The notes: generated by a model from the sequence alone, not told the origin. A DNA stretch of 53,558 bases from Paludibacteraceae bacterium (GCA_905233375.1 CAJOEJ010000021.1:1-53558); one strand, 5' to 3'. Counted from the first letter of the stretch, positions 7,210 to 16,109 are shown. Translations and numbers: made by a program.

Positions 7210-8423
7210 AAAGAGTAGTCGTCACTGGAATGGGCATTTGGTCCTGCATCGGCAAGAACCAAGCGGAGGTATGCGGATCGTTGCGTGCAGGACGTAGCGG
7301 TATCGGTAATGACCCGGCGCGCAAGGAATACGGCTATCGTAGCCCGCTTACCGGTATCGTAGAGACACCGGACTTGAAAGCCTTACTGGATCGTCGCTCG
7401 CGTGTGGGTATGTCGCAAGAGGCAATGTATGCCTATATGGCGTCTCGCGAAGCATTCGAGCAAGCAAAAATAGACGAGCAGTACTTATTGGATAATGAGG
7501 TGGGCATTCTCTTTGGTAACGATAGCGCCATGCAAGCCACCATTGAGATTCACGAAACGATGCTTGCTCATCATAATAGTGCGCTGTTGGGGAGCGGATA
7601 CATTTTTCAGGCGATGAATTCCACGGTGAATATGAATCTATCTTCCATCTTCCATCTGCGCGGCATCAATCTAACAGTTAGTGCCGCTTGCGCCAGTGGA
7701 AGTCATGCGATAGGTTTAGCTACTATGTTCATTCGCCAGGGGCTGCAAGATATGGTATTGGTTGGAGGAGCACAAGAGGTAAACTATTATGCGATGTCCG
7801 CCTTTGACGCGCTTGGGGCTTTTTCTTCTCGTTTGGATGAACCTACTAAAGCCAGCCGTCCGTTTGATGCAGATCGCGATGGTTTGGTTCCTTCCGGAGG
7901 CGCTGCTGCTTTGGTCTTGGAAGATTATGAGCATGCGATTGCACGCGGCGCAACGATACTTGCCGAAGTATGTGGATACGGATTCTCCAGTAATGGGGTA
8001 GGAATGTCTCAACCCAGCAGCGAGGGCTCGTTCGTTGCTATGCAGCGCGCATTGGATGAAGCAAAGATATCTGCCGATGCTATCGATTACGTTAATGCCC
8101 ATGCTACCTCTACCAAACAAGGAGATGAGGAAGAAGCAAAAGCGCTAACTCGCTTGTTCGGAAATTCGCGCACGTGGATAAGTAGCACCAAATCCATGAC
8201 CGGTCATGAGTGCTGGATGGCAGGAGCAAGCGAGGCGATTTATTCGATATTGATGATGCAGAACGGTTTCGTGGCACCCAATATCAATCTGGAACATATC
8301 GATCCATGTGCTGCTTCATTACGCCTTGCCCAACAAACAATAGAGACTTCTGTTCATACGGTATTAAGCAATAGTTTCGGATTTGGCGGAACAAATAGCG
8401 CCATTATTTTACAACGAATGTAA
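7206..8423 (+). CDS. Beta-ketoacyl-ACP synthase, catalytically complete (KS1)
   Basis: 405 residues of the FabF/FabB type, which joins malonyl-ACP to a growing acyl chain. The active site is intact: AACASGSHAIG with Cys162, NAHATST with His299, and KSMTGH with Lys329 and His334. The C-terminal FGFGGTNSAIIL is the usual end. It is related to the three tandem ketosynthases at 12177-15954 but is the most distinct copy at DNA level and lacks the palindromic insertion that KS2 and KS4 carry between LF and ISSTKS. It is translationally coupled to fabG. Probably the main elongating enzyme, or the one that makes short primers. Confidence 0.9.
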   Translation: MKRVVVTGMGIWSCIGKNQAEVCGSLRAGRSGIGNDPARKEYGYRSPLTGIVETPDLKALLDRRSRVGMSQEAMYAYMASREAFEQAKIDEQYLLDNEVGILFGNDSAMQATIEIHETMLAHHNSALLGSGYIFQAMNSTVNMNLSSIFHLRGINLTVSAACASGSHAIGLATMFIRQGLQDMVLVGGAQEVNYYAMSAFDALGAFSSRLDEPTKASRPFDADRDGLVPSGGAAALVLEDYEHAIARGATILAEVCGYGFSSNGVGMSQPSSEGSFVAMQRALDEAKISADAIDYVNAHATSTKQGDEEEAKALTRLFGNSRTWISSTKSMTGHECWMAGASEAIYSILMMQNGFVAPNINLEHIDPCAASLRLAQQTIETSVHTVLSNSFGFGGTNSAIILQRM

Positions 8424-8426
8424 CGC

Positions 8427-8831
8427 ATGAGCGAACAGCGCAACATATTTTCCTATATTCCGCAACGGCCTCCGTTTGTATTCATTGATACGGTTGAGGA
8501 AATGAGCGAAAATAGCGCATGTACACGCTATACTATTCCTGAGGCTTGTCCGTTACTTTCGAATGGAGTCTTGCCGTTATCGGGATTGATGGAAAATGCC
8601 GCACAGACTTGTTCCGTAATAGCAGGAAATAAAATTGCATATCTTGGAGCGGTCAAGCAAATGGAAGTGAAGCGCTTTCCAAAGGTAGGGGAGACCTTGC
8701 GCACGGAGGCGGTTGTAATACAAGAAATGCTGAATATCTCGCTCATCGAATGTACGACCCAAGTTCAGAACGAGACGATTGCTACCACCACGCTTAAAAT
8801 TGCTACAATGGACAACAATGCTGCGAAATAG
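8427..8831 (+). CDS. ApeP-like hot-dog dehydratase subunit
   Basis: 134 residues with a single hot-dog fold: YIPQRPPFVFIDTV at 10-23, as in FabZ/ApeP proteins, and NGVLPLSGLMENAAQ at 46-60. Glu56 matches the family acidic residue, while the FabZ histidine of GHFP is absent. ApeP proteins also lack that His and act in a heterodimer with ApeI, so this looks like one half of a two-part 3-hydroxyacyl-ACP dehydratase, with the overlapping next gene as the other half. Assignment from motifs only. Confidence 0.7.
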   Translation: MSEQRNIFSYIPQRPPFVFIDTVEEMSENSACTRYTIPEACPLLSNGVLPLSGLMENAAQTCSVIAGNKIAYLGAVKQMEVKRFPKVGETLRTEAVVIQEMLNISLIECTTQVQNETIATTTLKIATMDNNAAK

Positions 8832-9186
8832 TTTTTATGACATACTGCAGAACAATCAGGATGGGTACGTGATTCGTTTTAACGCTCAGCATCCTATCTT
8901 CTCCGGACATTTCCCGGAGCATCCGATTGTGCCTGGAGCTTGTATGGTGCAGATTGCCGAGGAACTCGCAGCGCTAACTTACGGACATCCGGTTCGTTTT
9001 ACGGCTATTCGTGATCTCAAGTTTCGACAGCCTATCACACCAGATCAAGAAATATTGATTAGTATTCAGAAATCAACAGAACCGATATACAAGGTTCAAT
9101 GTGCTGATTCTACGAAAGGAGGGTTAATGATTATTTCATTCAATGCATGTGGTGACGAAATGGAAGAAAAATCCATAAAAATATAA
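8818..9186 (+). CDS. ApeI/FabZ-like hot-dog dehydratase
   Basis: 122 residues from ATG at 8818, which overlaps the upstream gene by 14 nt; an in-frame upstream extension is possible but would enlarge the overlap. HPIFSGHFPEHPIVPGACMVQIAEE carries the catalytic His31 of the dehydratase GHFP motif. The acidic residue expected five positions after PG appears to be Gln45. It likely removes water from 3-hydroxyacyl-ACP, complementing the His-less preceding protein. Last gene before a new promoter. Confidence 0.75.
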   Translation: MLRNSFYDILQNNQDGYVIRFNAQHPIFSGHFPEHPIVPGACMVQIAEELAALTYGHPVRFTAIRDLKFRQPITPDQEILISIQKSTEPIYKVQCADSTKGGLMIISFNACGDEMEEKSIKI

Positions 9187-9203
9187 AAAAATCCGTTGAA
9201 AAC

Positions 9204-9234
9204 TTGTGTAAATCGAAAAAAATCCGTAACTTTG
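9204..9234 (+). promoter_or_regulatory. Promoter upstream of ATPase gene
   Basis: TTG at 9204-9206, a 20-nt gap, TAACTTTG at 9227-9234. The -7 box is flanked by a 7-bp inverted repeat, AAATCCG (9220-9226) and CGGATTT (9238-9244). Spacer contains A7. Confidence 0.85.
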
Positions 9235-9323
9235 CAGCGGATTTGAGTTTTTACCAGTTTTTGGTAATTGATTTCTGGTAATTTTATGCGGGAATGATGA
9301 TAATGATTTAAAATCAGATAGTT

Positions 9324-10428
9324 ATGTTAAACAATCCGTTTGTTTTAATAGGAGATATACCGCCTCAGTACTTTTGTGATCGCAAGCAGAGGAGAAAATA
9401 TCTGTCTGGTATCGGATCGCCGTATGGGCAAGTCCCGGTTAGTGAAACATTGCTATAAATTATCCGAGATATGCGATAATTATTACCTCTTCTATGTGGA
9501 TTTGCTTCATACATCTTCTTTGCGAGACTTTGCGTTTGCCTTCGGTCGTTGTGTATTCGATACCCTACAAAGTAAGGGGGAGAAATTTGCGCGACAGTTT
9601 TTGGCTACCGTGCAATCGATGACAGTCACGATGAGTATCGATCCGCTCAGTATGATGCCTCAGTTTGGCTTATCGCTCAATCCGAATGCGCAACTCGAAT
9701 ATACATTTGAGAGTATTTTTCGCTATCTGGAAAATGCCGATAAACCGTGTATAGTTTGTTTTGATGAATTTCAGCAAATCAATAAATACGCGGAAAAGAA
9801 CGTAGAGGCTTTGCTGCGCAGTTATATCCAGCATATGGGCAATGCGCATTTTATTTTCTCTGGTAGCGAACGGCATATGTTAGAAGAGATGTTTAACTCT
9901 TCCGCCCATCCATTCTATAATAGCGCCTCCCATATGAACTTAGAGGCTATTCCTCAAGATAAGTACGTGGAGTTTGTTTGCAATTGTTTCGAGCAATATA
10001 GCAAGCATATTGATGCAGATTTAGCGCGGTTGATTTACCAAATAGCAGAAAGCAATACCTATGCTATGCAACGTATCAGTCACAAATTATTTGAATTGGT
10101 AAATGAAAATGGAACGGCAGATAGACAACTATTGACTCAAGCTGTGCATAATATCATTGAGGAAGATACTCCACGTTTTGCTCGTTTACTATCCCACGTT
10201 CCGGAACGTCAGCAGAGTTTGTTGTTTGCTGTAGCCAAAGAAGGTCGGGTACAAAAGATAATGAGTGGGCCGTTCTTGAAAAAGTATCACTTGATGTCTT
10301 CCAGTGCTGTACAAAATGCCATCAAGCATTTATTGGATTTGGATTTGGTAACGCAAGATGAGAAGAAACAATATGTGGTATATGATATTTTCTTGCGGAT
10401 GTATCTAAACAAAATAAGTGAAGGATAA
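9324..10428 (+). pseudogene. AAA+ ATPase (ATPase_2-like), N-terminal frameshift/deletion
   Basis: Translation from ATG 9324 gives the expected family opening NPFVLIGDIPPQYFCDR, but that frame runs into TAA within 45 codons. The rest of the protein is in the +1 frame: ENICLVSDRRMGKSR (Walker A), CIVCFDEFQQI (Walker B), SGSERHMLEEMF, and a C-terminal winged-helix part, to 10428. Family members usually have 10-15 residues between CDR and the Walker A region; here only a few remain. A small deletion that also shifted frame is the simplest reading. A truncated protein from GTG 9376 (350 residues, lacking the N-terminal cap) could still be made. Related ATPases are abundant in this phylum and their role is mostly unknown. 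Confidence 0.7.
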
Positions 10429-10436
10429 AATTCCCT

Positions 10437-10457
10437 AATTCAATAATCAATAATCGA
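10437..10457 (+). repeat. Heptamer tract upstream of ACP gene
   Basis: AATTCAA, TAATCAA, TAATCGA: three degenerate heptamers, 8 nt before the ACP start codon. Confidence 0.6.
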
Positions 10458-10465
10458 AACAATAT

Positions 10466-10726
10466 ATGACCAAACAAGAAATTATTGAAAAAACCAATGC
10501 TTTTCTCGTCGATGAATACGAGAAAGACCCGGCAATGCTCAAGCCGGAAGCACGTTTCCGTGAAGATCTGGACTTGAACAGCCTGGACTACATGGATCTG
10601 ATGGTAACAGTCAAACGCGAGTTCGACATCATGCCTGCTCCGGCAGAGATGAACCTTGTGGTAACACTGGGCGATTTCTATGATTTTATCGAACGCAAAC
10701 TGAACGAACCGGCTCCTGCAAAATGA
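10466..10726 (+). CDS. Acyl carrier protein (ACP1)
   Basis: 86 residues, the usual ACP size. FREDLDLNSLDYMDLMV at 31-47 contains the DSL-type site; Ser39 should carry the 4'-phosphopantetheine arm. Acidic helix II follows. It would hold the growing chain for the reductase, dehydratases and ketosynthases around it. It overlaps the next gene by 4 nt. The opening MTKQEI.EK.NAFL is shared with the second ACP at 17701, so the two come from one ancestor. Confidence 0.92.
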   Translation: MTKQEIIEKTNAFLVDEYEKDPAMLKPEARFREDLDLNSLDYMDLMVTVKREFDIMPAPAEMNLVVTLGDFYDFIERKLNEPAPAK

Positions 10727-12177
10727 GTGTATCTAATCCACATACGGTCTGTATCATCGGTGGCGGCATGAGCGGACTCTTTACCGGCGCACTCCTTGCC
10801 AAGAACGGCTATAAAGTGACAGTTCTGGAAAAGAACCATATCATCGGCGGAGGACTCCAATCCTTCCGCCGTGGCGATGTGGTGTTTAATACCGGTATGC
10901 AATCTTTCGCCGGATATATGCCTGATATGATTAGCCTTCAATTTTGCAAATATTGTGGAGTGGAAGATTTGTTGGATGTTATGCCGACAGATGAGAACCG
11001 GCAGGAGATAGTATGGATGGATAATCAAACATGCTATAGTCTTCCTAAAGGTCGCAAAGCATACCAATCTTATCTAATCAAAATGTTTCCTCAAGAGGAA
11101 AATGGTATCAGAGATTTAATCGAGGCTGTATTCTGCATAGGTCATACGTATGATTACCTATTTCTTAACCCAATACGGCGCCATGAGGAAAACATCCCTT
11201 ATGCCTATATGAATGCTTATGATTTCATTCGGCAATACATCCAAGACGAACAATTAATCTCAATCTTTGAATATGTATCTTGGACAACAGGACCCAGTTT
11301 GAAGGCTATGCCTGCGTTAGAGTTTTGTATGATGCTTACATTGTATATAATTGGCTCTCATCGCTTCGTGGAAGGAACAAAACAAATGGTTGATGCATTT
11401 TGTCATGTGATAGAAGATGCAGGAGGAGAGATTCATAATGAAACAGAAGTCTGCAAAATAAATGTTGAGAACGGCCAAGTTGTAGAACTTATAGACACAA
11501 ACGGGCGTAGTTGGGAGAGTGATGTGTATATATGGGCTTGTACTCCCAAAATCTTATTGGGTATATGCAATGCACCGGTTTTTAGACCTGCGATGACGCA
11601 AAGGATTATAGAGTTTGTAAACCCGTTTACGATGTATATTGTATTTTGTAAATTGAAGAAGAACAGGTTCCCATTTATCAATAGTGCAGTTTATATGCCT
11701 CATCCTTCGGATAAATCATTCCTCCCACAATCAATAGTCCTTGTGACTTCCCCGCACAGAAATCAAAACCAATGGGCACAGACAGCAGAAATATATATAC
11801 CGGCTTGTTATGAGGAGTTGGGCAAATGGGAGAATACAAAAGTACAGGATCGCGGTAGATTATATGAGGAACATAAGAATCAAGTTGCACGGAAAGCTTT
11901 GGAAATGGTCTCTAATTTCTATCCGGATATAACAGATGCCGTTACGGATATAAACGTAGCGTCTGCTTTAACTATACGCGATTATTATGGTAATCCTCAA
12001 GGTGCTACGTACGGACAACAAGGGTTGTACCTTCCGATTAAAACCAAAGTGGTTAATTTGTTCATGACTGGTCAAGCAGTGCAAAATCAAGGAATAGCTG
12101 GTATAGCAACTGCTGCAACGCTCACAGCGGAAACAGTACTTGGAAAAAATTTAATAGACATAATAGCGAGAGCTTAA
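10723..12177 (+). CDS. CrtI-like FAD-dependent oxidoreductase
   Basis: 484 residues. The N-terminal dinucleotide-binding motif CIIGGGMSGLFTGALLAKNGYKV (about 9-31) is followed by LEKNHIIGGGLQSFRRG, typical of phytoene desaturases and retinol saturases (CrtI/CrtISO group). The C-terminal YLPIKTKVVNLFMTGQAVQNQGIAGIATAA is the matching FAD-binding end. Within this cluster it may desaturate or isomerise an ACP-bound or released polyene chain (inference). The middle part is AT-rich relative to the ends. Its stop overlaps the KS2 start as TAATG. Confidence 0.82.
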   Translation: MSVSNPHTVCIIGGGMSGLFTGALLAKNGYKVTVLEKNHIIGGGLQSFRRGDVVFNTGMQSFAGYMPDMISLQFCKYCGVEDLLDVMPTDENRQEIVWMDNQTCYSLPKGRKAYQSYLIKMFPQEENGIRDLIEAVFCIGHTYDYLFLNPIRRHEENIPYAYMNAYDFIRQYIQDEQLISIFEYVSWTTGPSLKAMPALEFCMMLTLYIIGSHRFVEGTKQMVDAFCHVIEDAGGEIHNETEVCKINVENGQVVELIDTNGRSWESDVYIWACTPKILLGICNAPVFRPAMTQRIIEFVNPFTMYIVFCKLKKNRFPFINSAVYMPHPSDKSFLPQSIVLVTSPHRNQNQWAQTAEIYIPACYEELGKWENTKVQDRGRLYEEHKNQVARKALEMVSNFYPDITDAVTDINVASALTIRDYYGNPQGATYGQQGLYLPIKTKVVNLFMTGQAVQNQGIAGIATAATLTAETVLGKNLIDIIARA

Positions 12178-13448
12178 TGAAACGAGTAGTAGTAACTGGT
12201 ATGGGCATTTGGTCCTGCATTGGGCAAGACTTGCAAACCGCCATCGAGAGCCTTCAACAAGGCCGCTCTGGAATTGTGTTTGACCCCAAGCGAATCGAAT
12301 ATGGTATCCAATCAGGCTTGGTGGGCAATGTCCCTCGTCCGGATTTAAAGCCGTTGTTGTCACGTAAATTGCGAACCACCATGTCCGAAGACTCTGAATA
12401 TGCTTATATGGCTGCTCGGCAAGCATTTGAGCATGCGCATATTCGGAAAGATTATCTGTTACAAAACGAAGTGGGTATTCTATGGGGAAATGACAGCGGA
12501 ACTTCTACGGTGGTCGCAGCAATGAATGCTATGAATCAATATCATGATTCGTTTATGATAGGTCCTTCTTGCTTGTTCCAAGGCGGAGCGTCTAGCGTTG
12601 TGATGAATCTGAGTACTATTTTTCATTTGCACGGATGTGGAATAACTACAGCCGCCGGGTGTGCCAGTTCATCGCACGCAATAGGAATGGCGTCTATTTT
12701 GATTCAGACCGGTAAGCAAGATATGATTTTGGTAGGTGGTTCTTCAGAACTTCATCCCTTGATGGCAGCAACATTCGATGCAACCAATATCTTGTCTCTC
12801 CGCAATGATGCACCGAATCATGCGATGCGTCCGTATGATACGGAGCGGGACGGTACGGTATTCAGCGGAGGTGCTGCTGCTCTTGTTTTGGAAGAATACG
12901 AGCATGCAGTTGCTCGCGGAGCAACCATCCTCGCAGAAGTTTGTGGTTATGGCTTCTCATCTAATGGTATTGAGGAGATTTCCATGCCATCCGCAGATGC
13001 GGAATACATAGCTATGAAGCGTGCCTTGGACGATGCCGGATTGCAACCATCTGACATCGATTACGTCAATGCTCATGCTACATCCACTATCGCCGGCGAT
13101 ATCGAGGAAGCCAAAGCCCTCACGCGTCTGTTCGAGGAACAAGGTGTTTCGTCCCCCCTTCCTTTTAGGGAAGGGTCGGGGTTAGGCTCTAATCGACCCT
13201 TCATCTCTTCCACGAAATCCATGACCGGACACGAGAACTGGATGGCAGGAGCCAGCGAAGCGGTGTATTCGATTTTGATGATGCAGAACGGTTTCGTGGC
13301 TCCGAACATTAACTTGGAGCACAAGATTGATGAAGCCAAGGATCTCAATATCGTCACCGAAACCATTTATACGCCCATCAACACCGTCCTCTCCAACTCT
13401 TTAGGCATGGGTGGTACGAATTGTGCTTTAGTGTTCAGGAAGATATAA
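12177..13448 (+). CDS. Beta-ketoacyl-ACP synthase, complete, with in-frame palindromic insertion (KS2)
   Basis: 423 residues. The active site is intact: AAGCASSSHAIG with Cys162, NAHATST with His300, KSMTGH with Lys347 and His352. Compared with KS1 there are about 15 extra residues (near 322-341, SSPLPFREGSGLGSNR) exactly between LF and ISSTKS, encoded by a palindromic repeat. The 3' third is nearly identical in DNA to KS4, while the middle (about residues 90-210) is different. It could pair with the Cys-less KS3 next door as a KS/chain-length-factor pair. Confidence 0.9.
   Translation: MKRVVVTGMGIWSCIGQDLQTAIESLQQGRSGIVFDPKRIEYGIQSGLVGNVPRPDLKPLLSRKLRTTMSEDSEYAYMAARQAFEHAHIRKDYLLQNEVGILWGNDSGTSTVVAAMNAMNQYHDSFMIGPSCLFQGGASSVVMNLSTIFHLHGCGITTAAGCASSSHAIGMASILIQTGKQDMILVGGSSELHPLMAATFDATNILSLRNDAPNHAMRPYDTERDGTVFSGGAAALVLEEYEHAVARGATILAEVCGYGFSSNGIEEISMPSADAEYIAMKRALDDAGLQPSDIDYVNAHATSTIAGDIEEAKALTRLFEEQGVSSPLPFREGSGLGSNRPFISSTKSMTGHENWMAGASEAVYSILMMQNGFVAPNINLEHKIDEAKDLNIVTETIYTPINTVLSNSLGMGGTNCALVFRKI
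13151..13199 (+). repeat. GC-rich palindromic (REP-like) insertion in KS2
   Basis: CCCTTCC (13156-13162) pairs with GGAAGGG (13169-13175), and GGGTCG (13173-13178) pairs with CGACCC (13194-13199). The element is in frame and adds a SPLPFREGSGLG-type peptide absent from KS1 and KS3. Similar C-run/G-run palindromes are common dispersed elements in Bacteroidota. Confidence 0.8.
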
Positions 13449-13468
13449 TGCAAACTATATATTAGGTT

Positions 13469-14689
13469 ATGAGGAGAAGAGTAGTTGTAACAGGAATGGG
13501 TATCTGGTCTTGCATTGGACAAGATTTGCAGACTGTCACCGAAAGTCTCAAGCAAGGTCGTTCGGGTATTGTTTTTGACCCTAAACGCATTGAGTATGGT
13601 CTCCACTCCGGTCTTGTCGGTAATGTGCCCCGTCCTGATTTAAAGCCTTTATTACCTCGTAAATTCCGAGCAACGATGTCTGAAGACTCTGAGTATGCAT
13701 ATTTGGTCGCTCGGCAGGCTTTTGAGCAAGCAGGCATGTCGGATGAATATTTAAAACAAAATGAAGTAGGAATTATATTTGGGAATGATGTAAACAATTC
13801 CAGTATGAAAGAGCATTTTACGGAAATGGAAATGTCGCATTCAACAACAAATTTGTTGCCATGGTCTTTGCTAAAAGAAGAGACATCCTCTGTGACGATG
13901 AATCTTGCCACGATATTTCATTTAAAAGGCATAAATTTGACAATTGGGAATATGAGTACGAGTGGATTAGCAGCAATTGGATTAGGTGCATGGTTGATTC
14001 GTGAAGGGATGCAAGATAGTATATTAGTAGGAGGTGTTAGTAACGTGTCTTTGGATGTGGCCGCGGCCTATGATTCTACTGGTGGTCTCTCGTTAAGTAC
14101 TAATCCAAGCAATGCAAGTAAACCCTTTGATACTAAAAGTGACGGTACGATTTTCAGCGATGGCGGAGCTGCTTTACTGATTGAAGAATATGAACACGCG
14201 TTAGCGCGTGGTGCAAATATAATAGCAGAGATAATTGGATATGGTTCTACAAATGGAGGTGAAACGGATGTGTCCCATTTGGTTAATGAAGGTATAATTA
14301 AAGCTATCTATAAAGCCTTGAATGATGCGGGCATTACTGCTGAAGAGATTGATTATGTAAATGCGGCAGCACTTTCGGCTCAGTATGAAGATGTGCAAGA
14401 AGCGATTGCGCTATCTCATTTTTTTGAAAATACTCATACTTGTATAAGTTCGACAGAATCAACGACAGGACACGAATGCTTCATGGCCGGAGCGAGCGAA
14501 ACGATATACACCATTTTGATGATGAATAATAGTTTTGTAGCGCCGAATATTAATATTAAACAAGTTATTGAAGAAGCTAAAAATCTTAATATAATTACTA
14601 AAACAACGACGAAAAAAATCAATATAGCTCTCAATAATTCTATTGGTGGAGGTAACGTATTTGGTTCTTTGATAATTAAAAAGTTATGA
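13469..14689 (+). CDS. Degenerate ketosynthase, chain-length-factor-like (KS3)
   Basis: 406 residues, full length and in frame, but three of four key positions have changed: Ser163 where the nucleophilic Cys should be (NMSTSGLAAIG), Ala300 in place of the first His (NAAALSA), and Glu330 in place of Lys (ESTTGH). Only His335 remains. It therefore cannot condense in the usual way. Full-length ketosynthases without Cys act as chain-length factors in type II polyketide and aryl-polyene systems, so pairing with KS2 or KS4 is likely. The first about 90 codons are very close to KS2; the remainder is strikingly AT-rich. Simple decay of a spare copy is the alternative. Confidence 0.85.
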   Translation: MRRRVVVTGMGIWSCIGQDLQTVTESLKQGRSGIVFDPKRIEYGLHSGLVGNVPRPDLKPLLPRKFRATMSEDSEYAYLVARQAFEQAGMSDEYLKQNEVGIIFGNDVNNSSMKEHFTEMEMSHSTTNLLPWSLLKEETSSVTMNLATIFHLKGINLTIGNMSTSGLAAIGLGAWLIREGMQDSILVGGVSNVSLDVAAAYDSTGGLSLSTNPSNASKPFDTKSDGTIFSDGGAALLIEEYEHALARGANIIAEIIGYGSTNGGETDVSHLVNEGIIKAIYKALNDAGITAEEIDYVNAAALSAQYEDVQEAIALSHFFENTHTCISSTESTTGHECFMAGASETIYTILMMNNSFVAPNINIKQVIEEAKNLNIITKTTTKKINIALNNSIGGGNVFGSLIIKKL

Positions 14690-15954
14690 AGCGAGTTGTA
14701 GTAACAGGAATGGGAATATGGTCCAGCATCGGGCAAAACTTACAGAATGTAACCGAGAGCCTTGAACAAGGCCTGTCGGGAATTATCTACGACCCCAAAC
14801 GTATTGAGTATGGAATCCAATCCGGACTTGTAGGTAATGTGCCCCGTCCGGATTTAAAACAATTATTGTCTCGTGATAATCGGGTGATTATGTCCGAGGA
14901 TACGGAATATGCGTATATGGCTGCTAAACAGGCAATAGAACAAGCAGCCATTATGTCTGACAAATATAGAAAAACTAATGATATAGGAATTGTTTGGGCA
15001 AATGACGGTAATAGTAGATTGAAAAAAATATTTCAGATAATGCGTTTAACAAAAGACTCTCAGGAATTGGGAATATATCAGCCGATATATACTTCATGGA
15101 CGAAAGTATGCTTGAGTAAGATATTTAATTTGCGAGGAACTAATTTTTGTGTGGCATCGGCTTGTGCAAGTGGATCTCATGCGATAGGATTAGCATGTTT
15201 TCTTATAAGAACAGGGATTGAGAATATGATATTAACGGGAGGTTCAATGGAAATGGATTCCTTTTTTGTGGAATCTTTTGACGCGTTACAAGCTACTTCT
15301 TTGCGCAATAATTTCCCCACTCAAGCCTCCCGCCCCTTTGATGTAAATCGCGATGGAATGGTGCCTTCCGGAGGAGCTGCGGCTTTGGTTTTGGAGGAAT
15401 ACGAACATGCGGTCGCACGTGGAGCAACTATCCTCGCGGAAGTATGCGGATATGGCTTTTCGTCCAATGGTACAGAAGAAATATCCATGCCTTCCGCTGA
15501 GGCTGAATATATCGCTATGAAGCGTGCCTTGGACGATGCCGGATTGCAACCATCTGACATCGATTACGTCAATGCTCATGCTACATCCACTATTGCCGGC
15601 GATATAGAGGAAGCCAAAGCCCTCACGCGTCTGTTCGAGGAACAAGGTGTTTCGTCCCCCCTTCCTTTTAGGGAAGGGGCGGGGTTAGGCTCTAATCGAC
15701 CCTTCATCTCTTCCACGAAATCCATGACCGGTCACGAGAACTGGATGGCAGGGGCAAGCGAGGCGGTCTATTCAATACTCATGATGCAAAACAATTTTGT
15801 AGCACCCAATATCAATCTGGAGCATAAGATAGACGAAGCCAAAGACCTCAATATCGTCACCGAAACTGTCTATACTCCCATCCGTACCGTCCTCTCCAAC
15901 TCCTCCGGCATGGGCGGTACGAATAGCGCATTGGTGTTTAGGAAGGTGGATTAA
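14686..15954 (+). CDS. Beta-ketoacyl-ACP synthase, complete, with in-frame palindromic insertion (KS4)
   Basis: 422 residues. SACASGSHAIG has Cys160, NAHATST His298, KSMTGH Lys345 and His350, so it is catalytically complete. It carries the same palindromic insertion as KS2 at the same place. Both ends are close to KS2, but codons about 85-205 are AT-rich and unlike it, so the gene is a mosaic. Overlaps KS3 by 4 nt (ATGA). Ends the ketosynthase series before a 211-bp gap with its own promoter. Confidence 0.9.
   Translation: MKRVVVTGMGIWSSIGQNLQNVTESLEQGLSGIIYDPKRIEYGIQSGLVGNVPRPDLKQLLSRDNRVIMSEDTEYAYMAAKQAIEQAAIMSDKYRKTNDIGIVWANDGNSRLKKIFQIMRLTKDSQELGIYQPIYTSWTKVCLSKIFNLRGTNFCVASACASGSHAIGLACFLIRTGIENMILTGGSMEMDSFFVESFDALQATSLRNNFPTQASRPFDVNRDGMVPSGGAAALVLEEYEHAVARGATILAEVCGYGFSSNGTEEISMPSAEAEYIAMKRALDDAGLQPSDIDYVNAHATSTIAGDIEEAKALTRLFEEQGVSSPLPFREGAGLGSNRPFISSTKSMTGHENWMAGASEAVYSILMMQNNFVAPNINLEHKIDEAKDLNIVTETVYTPIRTVLSNSSGMGGTNSALVFRKVD
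15513..15751 (+). repeat. 239-bp near-identical segment shared by KS4 and KS2
   Basis: Matches 13011-13249 in KS2; reading by eye I find only four mismatches, while flanking codons differ at many silent sites. This indicates recent gene conversion rather than old duplication. Confidence 0.85.
15654..15702 (+). repeat. GC-rich palindromic (REP-like) insertion in KS4
   Basis: Second copy of the element at 13151-13199, one base different (GGGGCG for GGGTCG), at the homologous codon position. Confidence 0.8.
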
Positions 15955-16014
15955 GGAGTGAGAGAAAGTTCCCACAAATCGAATGATTAGATAGATTTGG
16001 TTTGCCTGATCTAT

Positions 16015-16103
16015 GGGCTAAATTTGAAGAAAAACACAGAAAAAAGCCGATCAATATGCGATAGGTGGGCTAAATTTGAAGAAAAATGTAAAAAAAAGCC
16101 GGG
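16015..16103 (+). repeat. Two direct repeats of about 35 bp, 52-bp period
   Basis: GGGCTAAATTTGAAGAAAAA occurs at 16015 and again at 16067. Each copy is followed by an A-rich stretch and AAAAGCCG. They occupy the gap between KS4 and the ATPase promoter; no gene is seen here. Confidence 0.8.
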
Positions 16104-16109
16104 TAATAT

